Part shown: one piece after another, positions 1-10,554 of the stretch | Numbering within the stretch: the stretch's first letter is position 1 | How the letters are laid out: every line of letters starts with the position of its first letter | Assembly (NCBI GenBank): GCA_039090855.1 | Contig: CM076999.1 | Location: 118,047,072-118,111,071 of the forward strand | DNA: 64,000 nucleotides | DNA from: Macrothele yani | Lineage: Eukaryota; Arthropoda; Arachnida; Araneae; Macrothelidae | Direction of reading: 5' to 3' | Notes under the pieces: model-generated | The model's input: only the letters and a program-made list of their open reading frames with translations | What the model was told of the DNA's origin: nothing | The model's database searches: none | Program-made: the position numbers and the translations under genes

Positions 1-1020
1 ATTAGTTATTCAGCTGGACTTCGACTCAGAACTTTGAGGTTGAAAGCCGAAAAGGCAGTCCCCTCCCAATAGAAATTTTCAGGAAGTAAAAAGTCGACAA
101 TTAGTATTTCCGCAATCAGAATAAATATTCGGTCTTAAATTAATAGAAATCTCACCACCCTAAAAAAAAAAAAAAAAAAAAGAGTCCGAAGTGGAAAAAG
201 TATATACTCATTGCTGTAAAACCAAAATTTGTGTTTAATTACTCCCAATTCTTCATTTTATGAAGAAGCTGTTAAAATTGAATAAATTAAATTAATGATA
301 TAATAAAAATTGCAGACATCTTTAGTGGGATTGTCTGGGGCTTGGTTAAGATGTCATCATGTGCGGAGAGTAATTTCATTTCCATCCTTTGAAGAATTGA
401 ACGTGTATCTCAAATGTACACCACTCCTATACGCTTTACGATTCCTACACAGCTATTTCTCAATGGTACGAGGCACATAAGGTTTCCATGTTTAAGAATG
501 CACGCTCGTAAGTCAGGGACAAAAAAAAAAAATCATTTCTGCATTTCCCCTAACAAAATTAGTGCCTGTTTGTAAATTCCGGGTAAAAAAAGTGCAGGTA
601 TGAAATACTAGGAAAAAAGAATAAACAATAAATAAACAAAGACATTGCTCTTTCCACGTTCAGCAACCGAAAAATTTTTATTCGGACGCCGCCGTCAGGA
701 AAAAGAAGTGTCGATATACCATACAGGCGTATGCCGGCCCATTTTGAGCACTGATTATTCAATTAAGAAACAGCAATAATAATCATGTAGGAACATAATG
801 AAAACAAAATGAAGTGCAGAATGTAGTAACCTTCCTTTATTTTTCACTGTGATATATGGTTGAAATCCGATGATTCACAAATTCCGTAGTGCATCCCAAA
901 TATCAGTGGGAATGGTTTGCGTGGAAAAGTCAGTAAATAAATAAACAGTTAACCTTCCATATGTATGGAGATACCTCATAGAGCAAGAGAAAAAAAGTGT
1001 AAGATCAAGGTAAATAATAA
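1..1020. other. Unassigned AT-rich stretch
   Basis: I recognise no gene here. The stretch has an A-run near 162-181 and a small CpG-richer patch around 660-745, with no supported exon, RNA gene or terminal repeat. Short open frames on both strands show no family resemblance. Confidence 0.5.
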
Positions 1021-1225
1021 ATCTATTGACATGCGGAAGATGGCGACACCGGAGGAATTGGAATCGGGAGCAAATTTGGACGTTCCCATCAGAAACACGC
1101 ATGACGTGGGATGCGCAATGAAAGCAAAATCTGAATGCGCTAAGGTTCTGCCAACGTGGAGCTTTTGAGTTAGCCAGTGGATTGGAAATAGTTAGCCGAA
1201 GAACAACCGGAACGATGTGAAACAC
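1021..1225 (+). promoter_or_regulatory. CpG-rich patch with a YY1-like motif; possible promoter or leader exon
   Basis: About 13 CpG dinucleotides fall within roughly 200 bases, against very few in the surrounding DNA. The plus strand reads AAGATGGCGAC at about 1036, close to the YY1 consensus found just downstream of many animal transcription starts. The orientation matches the COQ8-like gene whose first coding exon lies 28 kb downstream; that exon has an in-frame stop before its ATG and so needs an upstream leader. Linking the two is inference. It could equally be a relict of an old element or an unrelated gene start. Confidence 0.3.
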
Positions 1226-1722
1226 ATCATTTTTTACCTACAGAAGAAGACTACGAAATGTTAGTTGAAACTAGTTTGGGAATTTGATGTGGTGGGAAAC
1301 AAAGACTGAGCTTTTGTCAAAGCAAGATATTTCTTACCAGATTGACTCCCCTTCAAAATAAGGTTTGGAATGTTCAATATTTTAATGTTCTTAAATATCA
1401 TCTTCTAAATGACGACTCAACAAGAGGAATACTCAATCACTGTTTTTTACCTGATTCAATTACTGTTTTTTACCTTACCATTTGGAAACAAAGTATAGAA
1501 TAATATTGGGATTAAATATCGTACTTGAACTTAACTCTTCAATGTGAAGATTTGACAGAATCACAGTTTATTTGAAGAAACGAAGCCTGCCATTTGAAAC
1601 GTGATAGACATAATTTCGTCATAAAGTGACTATTCCAGAATGCTCCATGACTAAATGTAAGTAACAACCTTGGCTCCTGTTATTGATGTATACCTATTAA
1701 TTATAAATTATATGGCATTTTA

Positions 1723-2624
1723 AAATTGGAAAGGGAGTGAGACAAGATGACACCATATCCCTGAAGCTCTTTAATGCCACATTGGAAAATATCTTTCAAT
1801 CACTGAACTGAGAAAACAAAGGGATAAAGATTAATGGAGATTATCTAACCCACCTTCATTTTGCTGATGACATAGTCATTTTTGCAACTACCCCATCAGA
1901 GCTGCAGAGTATGATCTAGGAACTTGCTGACAAGAGTAAAGAAGTGGTATTCGAAATGAACTTTCAGAAGACAAAAGTGATATACAATGATTTTACAAGA
2001 AATGAAGATTTATCGATTGATGGAGATAACAGACACGTACGTTTAACTTGGACAGCAGATATCAAGTGAGGGTCACATTGATGAAGAAATTAATCGGCGT
2101 ACAAAACTTGCCTGGAGAGCTTTTGGAAGAAACAGCATAATTTTCAAGAGCAATATGCCATTATGTCTTAAAAGAAAAGTGTTTGATCAATGCATCCTTC
2201 CAGTGCTTACGTATGGTGCAGAGACGTGGACCTTAACTAAAAGAGACATACAAAGGCTGCAGACAACTCAAGGTAGCATGGAGAGGTGCATGCTTGGTGT
2301 AACCAGGAGAAATAAGAAGAGGAACTCGTGGATCCGAAAAATGACAAGAGTGGAAGACATCATGATCAGAGTTAAATCTCTGAAATGGCAATGGGCTGGA
2401 CATACTGCCAGAAGGACAGACCATTGATGGACAATCGAAATTTTAGATTGGATTCCAAGGGACAGGGAAAGACCCAGAAGAAGACCACATGGGAAATGGG
2501 TGGATGAAATTCAAAAGTATGCGGGAGTGACATAGAGGAGACTGGCACAAGACAGACTGTTGTGGAGGAAACTTGAGGAGACCTTCGTCCAGCAGTGGAT
2601 TGATAATGGTTGACAATGATGATG
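1723..2624 (+). mobile_element. RTE-1 LINE, copy A, 5'-truncated
   Basis: This is the 3' part of an RTE-type non-LTR retrotransposon, the same family as the long copy at 20213-23400. It starts at the reverse-transcriptase block before FADD and runs through the C-terminal RWFGH-like tail to a (TGA)n end. Stops and a frameshift make it dead. A 13-base target duplication with one mismatch flanks it: ATATGGCATTTTA at 1710-1722 and ATATGTCATTTTA at 2625-2637. Truncation at the 5' end with a simple-repeat 3' tail is typical of target-primed reverse transcription. Confidence 0.9.
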
Positions 2625-2764
2625 ATATGTCATTTTATGATTATAACCCTTTGTCAAGCAAAGACAATGTTTTCCACAAGCACTTCAACAATAATACAAT
2701 GTGAGAAACAGTAAACAATGCGACATCTAAGTTGTTGACATGTATATAAAATACAGGGTTTATA

Positions 2765-3545
2765 ACCTGAAGTAAATTTTCAGGTAAATATCGCGATGTT
2801 GCAGTTGCTTCGAACAGCTGCTTAGGCCCGTCTGTAAAATACTTGCTTTTTTTTTTATTCTAAACCTTTAAGACAAAATAAACTATTTGTTTTAGTACAT
2901 CTGAAGGATTTGTTACACTTGTGTATAACCTGAGAACTCTGTTAGCCGTGGATAACCATCTTGAATGTGAAAGATCACAAAGAGACAAGTCTTCTGGATA
3001 TTTGCCTGATTTTATTGCAATAGCAATATCTAGAAGATATTGCTGATCTTTGCTGAGCACTTTCTAGTCTACTTCAGGAATTTCGCACTTTATACTTTCG
3101 AAGCGAACCACTGGAAGATTTTCACAACCTCTAAGCTGTTGGCCCACAAAAGGATTTAGGCCCAGAGGTTTCACCATCTATGTGTTGAAATATGTGACAA
3201 AATAGCAATTCATTGAAATGAAGGAGACACACACTCCACTGTGACAGTGTCCCCACGTGTAGTTCAGTTTAACGAATTACGCCATGCTTCCAGCCAGTAT
3301 TAGTTACAGTACCATTACACCCAATTACATCTAGTTCTTCAAGAGAAATCCCAAGTTCAGGCAAATACGAAATAATGCTGGAAGCAATATCTTTAGAAGA
3401 TCCTGAAGAGGAAGAAATGTGGCCAGTGTATACCGAACCTGGTTCTTGGATAAAGGAATAATGTTCCTCCTTTTGATTTCTGTGAAAATGCTTTGAATGA
3501 ATTTTTTCACTCCGCAAAGTGTCATGGCGGAAGCGTGGGAGCTGG
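2765..3545 (-). pseudogene. Remnant of an unassigned, probably repeat-borne protein
   Basis: Minus-strand translation gives a broken but continuous protein. It starts with a stretch containing GSVYTGHISSSSGSSKDI, passes through ELDVIGCNGTVTNTGWKHG and LHFNELLFCHIFQHIDGET, then SHSRWLSTANRVLRLY, and ends with KYFTDGPKQLFEAT. Several stops and small frameshifts interrupt it (for example after GWKHGVIR). The style (conserved His/Trp motifs, no introns, a location amid repeats) resembles ORFs that recur in arthropod genomes as part of uncharacterised repeats. I cannot assign a superfamily, and I found no convincing terminal repeats. Confidence 0.5.
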
Positions 3546-4180
3546 TGTTATGCTATGCAGCAAAGGATTCTGGTTAAACTCGGGGTAGGGGGGCTATTTA
3601 TTCTACAATTCTAAATCTATATGCAATATTTTACGAGCATTGTAAAAGCTATGTAATGAACAAAAATATGCTGTATTTTGGTAAAAAATAAGTTTTTTTT
3701 TACTGCGCGCTGCACAACCGGTAAATAATAAAATATCAATGATGTTATTATTTATTATACTTCCTTCAATCATATGCTACACATCACAATCTATAGCATT
3801 TGGGCCATCGTAACTTGATTAATTTTTTAAAATGGACAAAAAAAAAAATTTCTTCAATTTTCATAAATTTTGAAGTTGATGCGCGACCGGAAGATATCGA
3901 TCGATTTTGAAAATTCTTTTTCCATTTTTCTTATCTGTACAAGAGGCAAGTTTTCCGCGCTATAGCGACTCGAAAAAAAAAGTTGATTTTTTCCGGCCCA
4001 CCCTAATATGCATATTTATAAAAAACTTGGAAAATATTCTAGTTGGATAATGCTTACTTAGGCATTCCGTTTCTAGCGATTATTCACTTTTCATGCACGT
4101 TTCAGGTCTTCGTTGATGCTGTTGTCCTATTGTCCATTGTATGTGCAATCTACCTTTCACATCCAACACTCTGCGTACTT
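3546..4180. other. No gene seen; AT-rich with homopolymers
   Basis: The stretch holds AT-rich sequence with A- and T-runs and no supported gene. The segment around 3890-4010 could be the upstream part of the repeat carrying the ORF remnant at 2765-3545, but no terminus can be defined. Confidence 0.4.
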
Positions 4181-4253
4181 TGGGTAGATTCAGTAGATTT
4201 TCACTTTAGGATTCAATAACTTCAATTCTTTACCGTTATTAATGCTCTAAATT

Positions 4254-4280
4254 TTTCACCCAGTCTTTGGGCATCCTCAG
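4254..4280 (-). ncRNA. Hammerhead-ribozyme-like core at a Penelope 3' end
   Basis: On the minus strand the sequence reads CTGAGGA, then a short hairpin of complementary CCCA/TGGG type, then GAAA. This is the order and spacing of the hammerhead core (CUGANGA, stem II, GAAA). It lies about 300 bases beyond the GIY-YIG coding end of the Penelope remnant at 4560-5558, where such elements carry their terminal repeats. Penelope-like elements are known to carry hammerhead motifs. An extra base before stem II makes the fit imperfect, and I could not identify stems I and III or the cleavage triplet. Confidence 0.35.
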
Positions 4281-4559
4281 GAGCGTGACGACTTTCCCAC
4301 CGATGTTCGTGGTTTATTTCTCGTCAATGGAGTCCGAAAACCCACGTTGCCATTCGTCGGATACGCTGTATTAGATACTTTTCTTAATTAAACCTAGCTG
4401 GCGCCATCTATGTTTCTCTAACTCCACCTTTTTTTTTTTTTTCTCTCTCTCTTCAAATGGTCGTTGATGTTGACTTTCCGTGTTCTTCTTCATTTCATTT
4501 CCTATTGTCTTGTATCTTTTGTCGGTTTTTCTTTTGTTCTTTTTCTTGTCTTATTAGCT

Positions 4560-5558
4560 CTTTCCAAAGGCTATATAATGTATTAGGGTCATTTTGGTTG
4601 CACACCCTTGTTTTATTTTTATAAATTAGGATCGATTCCTCCATTCTCATTTGTCTCTCTGATTTTTTTGTTCCTTTTTAGCATTTTAATTTCTTCGAAT
4701 TTTGGGAATGTTCGGTGGTCAATACAGAATTGCACTAATGCAGTTTTTGCTTCTTTTTTTTGCCAGTTAGCTATGTGTTGTTTTAGTCTTTTTTTAACCT
4801 GTTTTTAGTACTCCCTATGTACGATATTGGGGGTATACGTGCAATGGGAATTTCGTAAGACCCTGATTCCTCTAATATTTTGCTCTCAGTTTTTTTGTTA
4901 ATTGTCAGATTTTTCAAGGTGTTCACTGAACTTCCTAGTTGTAAGTCAAATTTGGCACATAGCCTATTAATTTCTTTACTGACACCTTCCAAGTAAGGGA
5001 ATGCACCTATATATTTTAATTTATTTTTTCTCATCTTTCTTTGATTATAAATTTCATTGTCTTCATTTCTCTTAGCCTTACGTTTTTACTCTCATATATC
5101 CAGTTTTTAATAAGTTTGTTAGGGTAACCATAATCTTGTGATATTTTCAAGATAAAATCAAGCTCTTGATTCTTTAGCCTATTATTAGAGGGGTGCGTAA
5201 ACGCTCTTCTAATCAAGTTCACTATGCTATTTTTTTTATGTATAACAGGATGGTGCGATGAGTATGGAATGAGTACCGGAATGTACGTTGCTTTCCTGAA
5301 AACAGTGTATTCAAACCTATTTAATTTTTTTTAGGTAGAATGTATAAAAATGATAGACTATTATTCACTTCAAATTCAATCGTCAGTTCAATGGTGTTGC
5401 AGATTACGTTGAAACGATGAGCTATATCTTGTAGCTCAGTATTGTTGAGTTTTGAAATGATGATGATGTCATCAACATATCGAGCATATAGTAGTGGCTT
5501 TTCAAGCAAAGTTTGAATAATTTTTCTTTCGATGTACGCCATTATCACTTCTGCGTAT
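4560..5558 (-). mobile_element. Penelope-like element, 3' half with GIY-YIG domain
   Basis: The minus strand encodes the end of a reverse transcriptase (YARYVDDIIIIS at about 5470, with the catalytic YVDD intact). The thumb region follows (LIRRAFTHPSNNRLKNQELDF), then a GIY-YIG-type endonuclease (GSYEIPIARIPP, then SYIGSTKNRLKK) and a tail with QHIANWQKKEAKTALVQFC. Several frameshifts and stops break it into three open pieces. Canonical Penelope-like elements have exactly this RT plus GIY-YIG order. The 5' half is missing: homology begins near 5558, just after the expected GSPLSP motif. Confidence 0.85.
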
Positions 5559-6429
5559 ATCCAAGTTTTTTAAATAATGCACGTAAAAATGAATAGCATT
5601 TTCCGATCGATTTCTAAGTCGGAATATGAACTGTTAATATGAAATACATATTTATGGTTGATAATCCCACTGCTTAGTAGGCACGTATTGCATTTCATGT
5701 TTCCATGCTTTCATGTAGGGTAATTTCATTTTTCATATGTAGAACAGCAAGTTTAAAGTGGCAGTCGATAGTTTTTTCCATCGTAAACTAACTTTTTTTT
5801 TTTAATTAGAAAAAAAAAAACAGAATTTTTATCTATGCACGATTGCTATGGTTTCATGCAGGCCACCATTTGTACATTTAAAAATGGCGGTGTGCATGTA
5901 AAACTTAAACAACTTACACTACCAGAGTTCTGTTAATATCAAAGGACAAATTAGTGATTGTCTTTCATCTCCTTGGGCTTTAAAAGTTGATACACATTCT
6001 TTACATGTTGAATAATCTGTCGGACACTTTGATACAAAAACGCTTTCGTTCCATATCAAAAACGTAAGAATTGAACTAATCCTGGTTGGACACACAGCTG
6101 CACTATAAATTTTAGTTTCCTTCTAAATTAAAAAGAGTTGACGTGGTTTAACTTCTGTAGAGAAACTTCAATGTTTCTGAAATTTCAATATCCACACAAC
6201 TGCACAATGTAATTAATAAAAAACGCTTGTGATAAAAACAGATTTGGCACTGATGAAATCATAAGCGCTATGTATTCCTATGGTGATTAGGGTAAACAAT
6301 CTGCCCATAACTCCTGCACACCCCCTGGCGAGCTATGACATTAGTGATCCATTTTTCTAACTGTTTACTTACTCTATGGGGAGTTGTATCACCGGACTAT
6401 CATACACCGTGGCCTGGGAGTTTTTTTCA
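5559..6429. other. No gene recognised
   Basis: The stretch is AT-rich, with several homopolymers near 5790-5820, and has no supported gene or terminal repeat. Confidence 0.4.
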
Positions 6430-6802
6430 GATTGCATTCCAAAGTATCAACAGAATTTCACAGTACCATGCAGCATTCACATTCTTACCTTGCTTCTGGA
6501 AATGGGCTTAACAGCACTTTGATAATCCCAGAACACTGTAAGAATAACCTTTGCTGCTGATGGCCAGATTCAGATTTTCTTGGTTGAAAGTGAAGATGGA
6601 TATTTCCATTGTATTGGAGGACGCTTTGATTTGGGTTGGTAGTGATGCACACATGATTCATCCCCAGTAAATCCTGTTAAGCATGCCTTCTTCTTCATGT
6701 GCATTTCTGAGATAGTTGTTGCAAGGACAAACTCATTCGGTTCATTTTGTGAATGAGTTAGTTCTCTAGGCACCCACCATGTGCACGCTTTCCGGGAATC
6801 TT
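6430..6802 (-). mobile_element. Mariner transposase fragment
   Basis: Minus-strand translation matches the middle of a mariner transposase. It has the linker ACTWWVPRELTHSQ (family WVPR.LT), then FTGDESCVHHYQPKSKRPP with the first catalytic Asp of the DD34D triad, then QWKYPSSLSTKKI and VILTVFWDYQ. Both ends are missing, and an RTE fragment begins directly after it at about 6803. It is a dead relic; no terminal repeats are visible. Confidence 0.8.
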
Positions 6803-7680
6803 TAAACTCTTTAATGTCACATTGCAGGATGTCTTTCAATCATTTAACTTGGAAAACAATGGGATAAAAATTAATCGAGATTATTCAACCCATCTTGTGC
6901 TGACGATTGAGTTATATTTGCAAGCACCTTCTTGGTCTTTCAATCATTAAATTGGGAAGACAACAAAAATTGGATAAAGATTAATCAAGATTATTTAAAC
7001 TACCTTGTTTTGCTTATGATCAAGTTATTTTTGCAAGTACCTTCATGGTGTGCGAGTGCATGATCCAGGAACTTGTTGACAATAGCAGGGAAGTGGGTTT
7101 ATTCATGACAAAATTGGTGTTCGATGCTTTTGTCAAATCTCAAGATTTGGAAGTGGATGGGGTAAATTTGGAATAATTGGGGCCTACATTTACCTTGGGA
7201 AACAGATATCAAGTGAGAGCCACATTGAAAAATAAATAAATAGGGAACATTTACTATTATGTGTTAAAAGAAGTGTTTATTCAATGCATCCTATCAGTTC
7301 TTACTTACAGATCAAAGACGTGGACGATAACTAAGAAAGATATTCAGAGTCTGCAAACAACTGAAAAAATGCCTGGAGAGATGCATGCTTGGTGTAATCA
7401 GGACAAGGATTAGGGAGATAACAAGAATTGAGGGCATCATGATCAAAGTCAAGACCCTCAAGTGGCAATGGGTTGGACATGATGCTAGAAGAACTGACCA
7501 CTGTTGGACAGCTGAAATGCTAGACTGGATAGCAAGGGGCAGGAAAAGACCCAGAAGATGACCATGTGGGAGATTGGTGGGTGAAATTTGAAAGCATGTT
7601 GGAGTGACATGGAAGAGACAGGCTTGGGACAGAAAAGTTGTGACAGGGACCTTCATTCAGTAGTGGATTGAAAATGGTAG
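6803..7680 (+). mobile_element. RTE-1 LINE, copy D, old and degenerate
   Basis: This copy aligns with the 3' half of the RTE-1 element at 20213-23400, from LFNATLENVF through the FADD region (here mutated) to the end (GATTGAAAATGG at about 7664). It is far more diverged than copies A-C, with many small deletions and stops, so it is an older insertion. Part of the segment near 6830-6960 is repeated (two matches to the same RTE stretch), suggesting a local duplication. Confidence 0.75.
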
Positions 7681-7689
7681 GTAAAGATA

Positions 7690-8560
7690 AACAGCGATTG
7701 GACAGAATAATGTGAACACCTAGGAAAGAAGGTTTTGCTTACTTAATAGGGTGTGGGACCACCTTTGACATCCAAAACTGCCTGAATTCTCCTTGGAATG
7801 GACACATACAAATCCTGGATGGTGGTTAATGGGATGTTACACAATTCTTCATGCAGAAACTGCTCCAGGTCCTTGAGAGATGCAGGAGGAGGATATTAGG
7901 ATTTTACTCTGTTTTCCAACACAGACCACAGTGGCTGGATGATGTTTAAGTCTGGTGATTAGGGAGGCCAAGAAAGGTGAGAAAGTTTTTCCTCTTGTTC
8001 CTTAAACCATGATTGGACATACTGAGCTCTACGAATTTGGGTTTTATCATCTTGATAGATGGCATCCCCTGCAGGAAACAATGCCAGAGCCATTGGAAGG
8101 ACTTGGTCGGCCAAAATTTTCACACGTCCTGCCAGTAGACTTGCTGAAAACCATGATATGACTGCCCAGAGCATGACAGAACCACTACCATGCTGCACTG
8201 TTGGGAGCAGACAGTCTGGGTTGTACACTTCTGACAGTGTTCTCCACACGCAAACACATCTTGCGGCGGAGAAGAGTGTGAATGTGGATACACACTTCCA
8301 TGCATCGGCAGTCCACATTGTATGCTCCTGGCACCACTGCCGTTGCAGTGGTACATTCACCTGGGTCACCAGAAGTTTTACAATAGCAGCTCTGCGATGT
8401 GTATCTTGTTTATGCGGTTCCCTGCACACTGTTTTCGTTGATACTGGGGTCTGGAGATGCAGATTGAGCTCTTCACTCATTTTTGGCGCCGTGGTCTTGT
8501 TATTATGGGTAACAATCCTCTTTAATGCTCTCCTGTCTCTATCAGCCCGGGTCATTTTCT
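7690..8560 (-). mobile_element. Tc1-like transposon, 5'-truncated, catalytic Glu lost
   Basis: The minus strand encodes a Tc1-family transposase lacking its first DNA-binding part. Visible motifs are MTRADRDRRALKRIV, HGSGSVMLWAVIS, IYQDDKTQIRRAQYV (second catalytic Asp) and SPDLNIIQPLW. The last motif should read IEPLW, so the DDE glutamate is now Gln. A stop precedes SPDL, and the first Asp region is degenerate. The 3' end probably lies near 7692, with a terminal repeat beginning CAGCGATTGGACAG. The N-terminal end stops at 8560, where hAT-like sequence begins. Confidence 0.85.
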
Positions 8561-8561
8561 G

Positions 8562-8640
8562 GCAGCCCCGGATTAAGGTGGGGTCTTAAAGGGCTATAGC
8601 CCTTAGGCCCCACTGTTCTAGGGGCCCCTTCACATAGAAG
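8562..8640 (+). mobile_element. Possible hAT-type element terminus
   Basis: The sequence CAGCCCCGGATTAAGG, followed by GGGCTATAGCCC and GGCCCC, resembles the ends of hAT elements of the CAGGGCCGGATTAAG kind. It abruptly replaces the Tc1 coding sequence. I could not find the opposite end or an 8-base duplication. Confidence 0.3.
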
Positions 8641-9630
8641 TTTTGCTGTGTTTAAAAATCAGATTGTGAAGAATTCGAAAGGTGGGCATTTTTTCTGTGG
8701 GCATTCTTTCGTACATTCATCATTCAGAGTAGAGCTCTAAACAAAAGATAAAGGCGAGGAAATAAACTTTCTGCTTAAGTAGGAGAATTTATAAGAGACT
8801 CAACTGAACAGATGTTAGGAGGAATGGGAAAAGAGCCAAAATTTTGGCCAACTGCTTGGCAAGAGACCAAGATGAATGACCAGCATTTGGACAGAGTACA
8901 ACATTTTCACATTTTCTTCTCCTGAACTAGTGATAGACTGGCACAAATAGGTTGCAACATTAACTCATTTGTCTTCCCTTGACTTTCAGGCTTCTTAAAC
9001 TCTCAAGAGCAAAAGGGAAACAAACACATGTATGTACATGCACACACACAGATTTCTCAACCAAAATCAAATTTTTTATAGAGTAGAACAGTGTAAAACA
9101 AGTCAAACCAAAATTAACCAAAGAAAAACAAGTTTCTTCTCCTTTGAGCACAAAGCATTCCCTTTCAGTATTCAAAGTTCATGCCAAGTTTCAGCAGTTT
9201 CTTTTGTATTTAAGTCAAAATGTGTGTTTGTGTGTCCAAAGGACATGAATTGAATCTAACAGCCATTAATAAATATTCTAATGTTCCAACCATGCCGTAT
9301 ATTAATTTCATGCATGTGTTGCTACAGTAAAAATATTTTTCATATTATTATACCTAAACATTTTATTTTTGAGCATTTCATTTTCATTTGGGTTCTTTTT
9401 CATCATGTTCACCATGATTGTGAAAGTGGTCGTTGTCACAATAACAAAGTAGTGGAGTTTTCAAAAATTAAAAGCGTAAATGAAATATGTTAACTAGTAT
9501 AATTACTTATATGCAACATATCATTAAATAAATGTAAGTTCGTCTTTGAATATAGTTGATGGAATTATATGTTCATGTCTCTAACATAGCAAGTTAATAA
9601 TATGCTGTCATATATATTAAATATATAGTA
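8641..9630. other. No gene recognised
   Basis: The stretch is AT-rich with a short CA-rich run near 9040. I find no supported exon, RNA gene or repeat boundary. It may be the interior of the hAT-like element starting at 8562. Confidence 0.4.
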
Positions 9631-9675
9631 TCTGTGAATATGTATAAAGTGATTCATTCTTTAAGCTTCAGAAAT

Positions 9676-9848
9676 TTCATGATAATTAACACAGCAATCG
9701 GACTTCGCCGATTTGACTGTAATTACTGTTTCACACGTGAATTAAATCACAACAGAAAACTTGAAAATTTCATCGCCGTGGAGCGAGAATCGAACCCGCA
9801 TCTCCCGATTACCGTTCGAGTGCGCTATCCGTTGCACCACCCATGACG
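9676..9848 (-). mobile_element. tRNA-derived SINE A, minus copy
   Basis: Read on the minus strand it has a tRNA-like head with an A box (TGGTGCAACGGATAGC) and a B box (GGTTCGATTCTC). A central block GATGAAATTTTCAAG follows, then a family-specific tail ending in TTAATTATCATGA. The central block recurs in SINE copies B and C. It forms a large inverted repeat with the next copy. Confidence 0.8.
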
Positions 9849-9927
9849 GCATGCTGCGTTGAATTTGAACATGTATTCAGAGAAAATTTCGATGCTCTTA
9901 ACACACAGATACTTTCGAATTCACCGT

Positions 9928-10096
9928 CGTGGGTGGTGCAACGGATAGTGCGCTTGAACGGTAATTGGGAGATGCGTGTTCAATTCCCGCTTCACTGCAA
10001 TGAAAATTTTCAAGTTTTCTGTTGGGATTTAATTCACGTGTGAAACAGTAATTACAGTCAAATCGCCGATGTCCGATTGCTGTGTTAATTATCATG
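9928..10096 (+). mobile_element. tRNA-derived SINE A, plus copy
   Basis: This is the same SINE as at 9676-9848 in opposite orientation, about 80 bases away head to head. The A box (TGGTGCAACGGATAG) and B box (GTTCAATTCCC) are recognisable, and the tail is nearly identical. A transcript crossing both would form a long hairpin. Confidence 0.8.
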
Positions 10097-10099
10097 ACG

Positions 10100-10554
10100 T
10101 ATTTACCAAGTATTATGAGAAGAATATTTCTTCAACTCTGAATATTTAGAAATTTCTACTGTGCAATACATGTGTGGCTTGTGTTGCATCATCATTCAAA
10201 ATTTTAGTAAATTTCTGAAATTATTTTGACTGTTTCTAGAAACAGGTTCATTAGCAGACATATAACAGCCAAACAGAAGTAATATTAATATATCTATGTA
10301 ATATGATAAGGATGTTTGTAATAGTTTTAATTACATTTCATATAAGTTGCAAACACTTGCATATGATATCAAGGGGTATGATGTTGTCATCATACTTCAG
10401 ATTTCCACAACATTTCATGCAAATTGAAACAGCTCAGTTTTAATGACACCAAGAGGTGTGGTTGAGATTTCCATGATACAAAAATGAAAGAAATTCTAAA
10501 TTACATGTTAGAGTTCAACACATAAAAGTTATGTGACAAACATTTAATGGAGGT
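10100..10554. other. No gene recognised
   Basis: The stretch is AT-rich with no supported feature. Confidence 0.4.

Noticed and set aside
875..1225. Minus-strand open frame of 116 codons and an overlapping plus-strand one of 67 codons near 1 kb
   Set aside because: Neither shows a family motif. The CpG-rich composition explains the lack of stops, and a promoter or leader exon is at least as likely.
8059..8589. Plus-strand open frame of 176 codons
   Set aside because: It is antisense to the Tc1-like transposase, which carries recognisable motifs on the minus strand.
9776..9846. tRNA gene on the minus strand
   Set aside because: A and B boxes are present, but the cloverleaf is not closed and the sequence continues into a SINE body; four related copies show the same structure.
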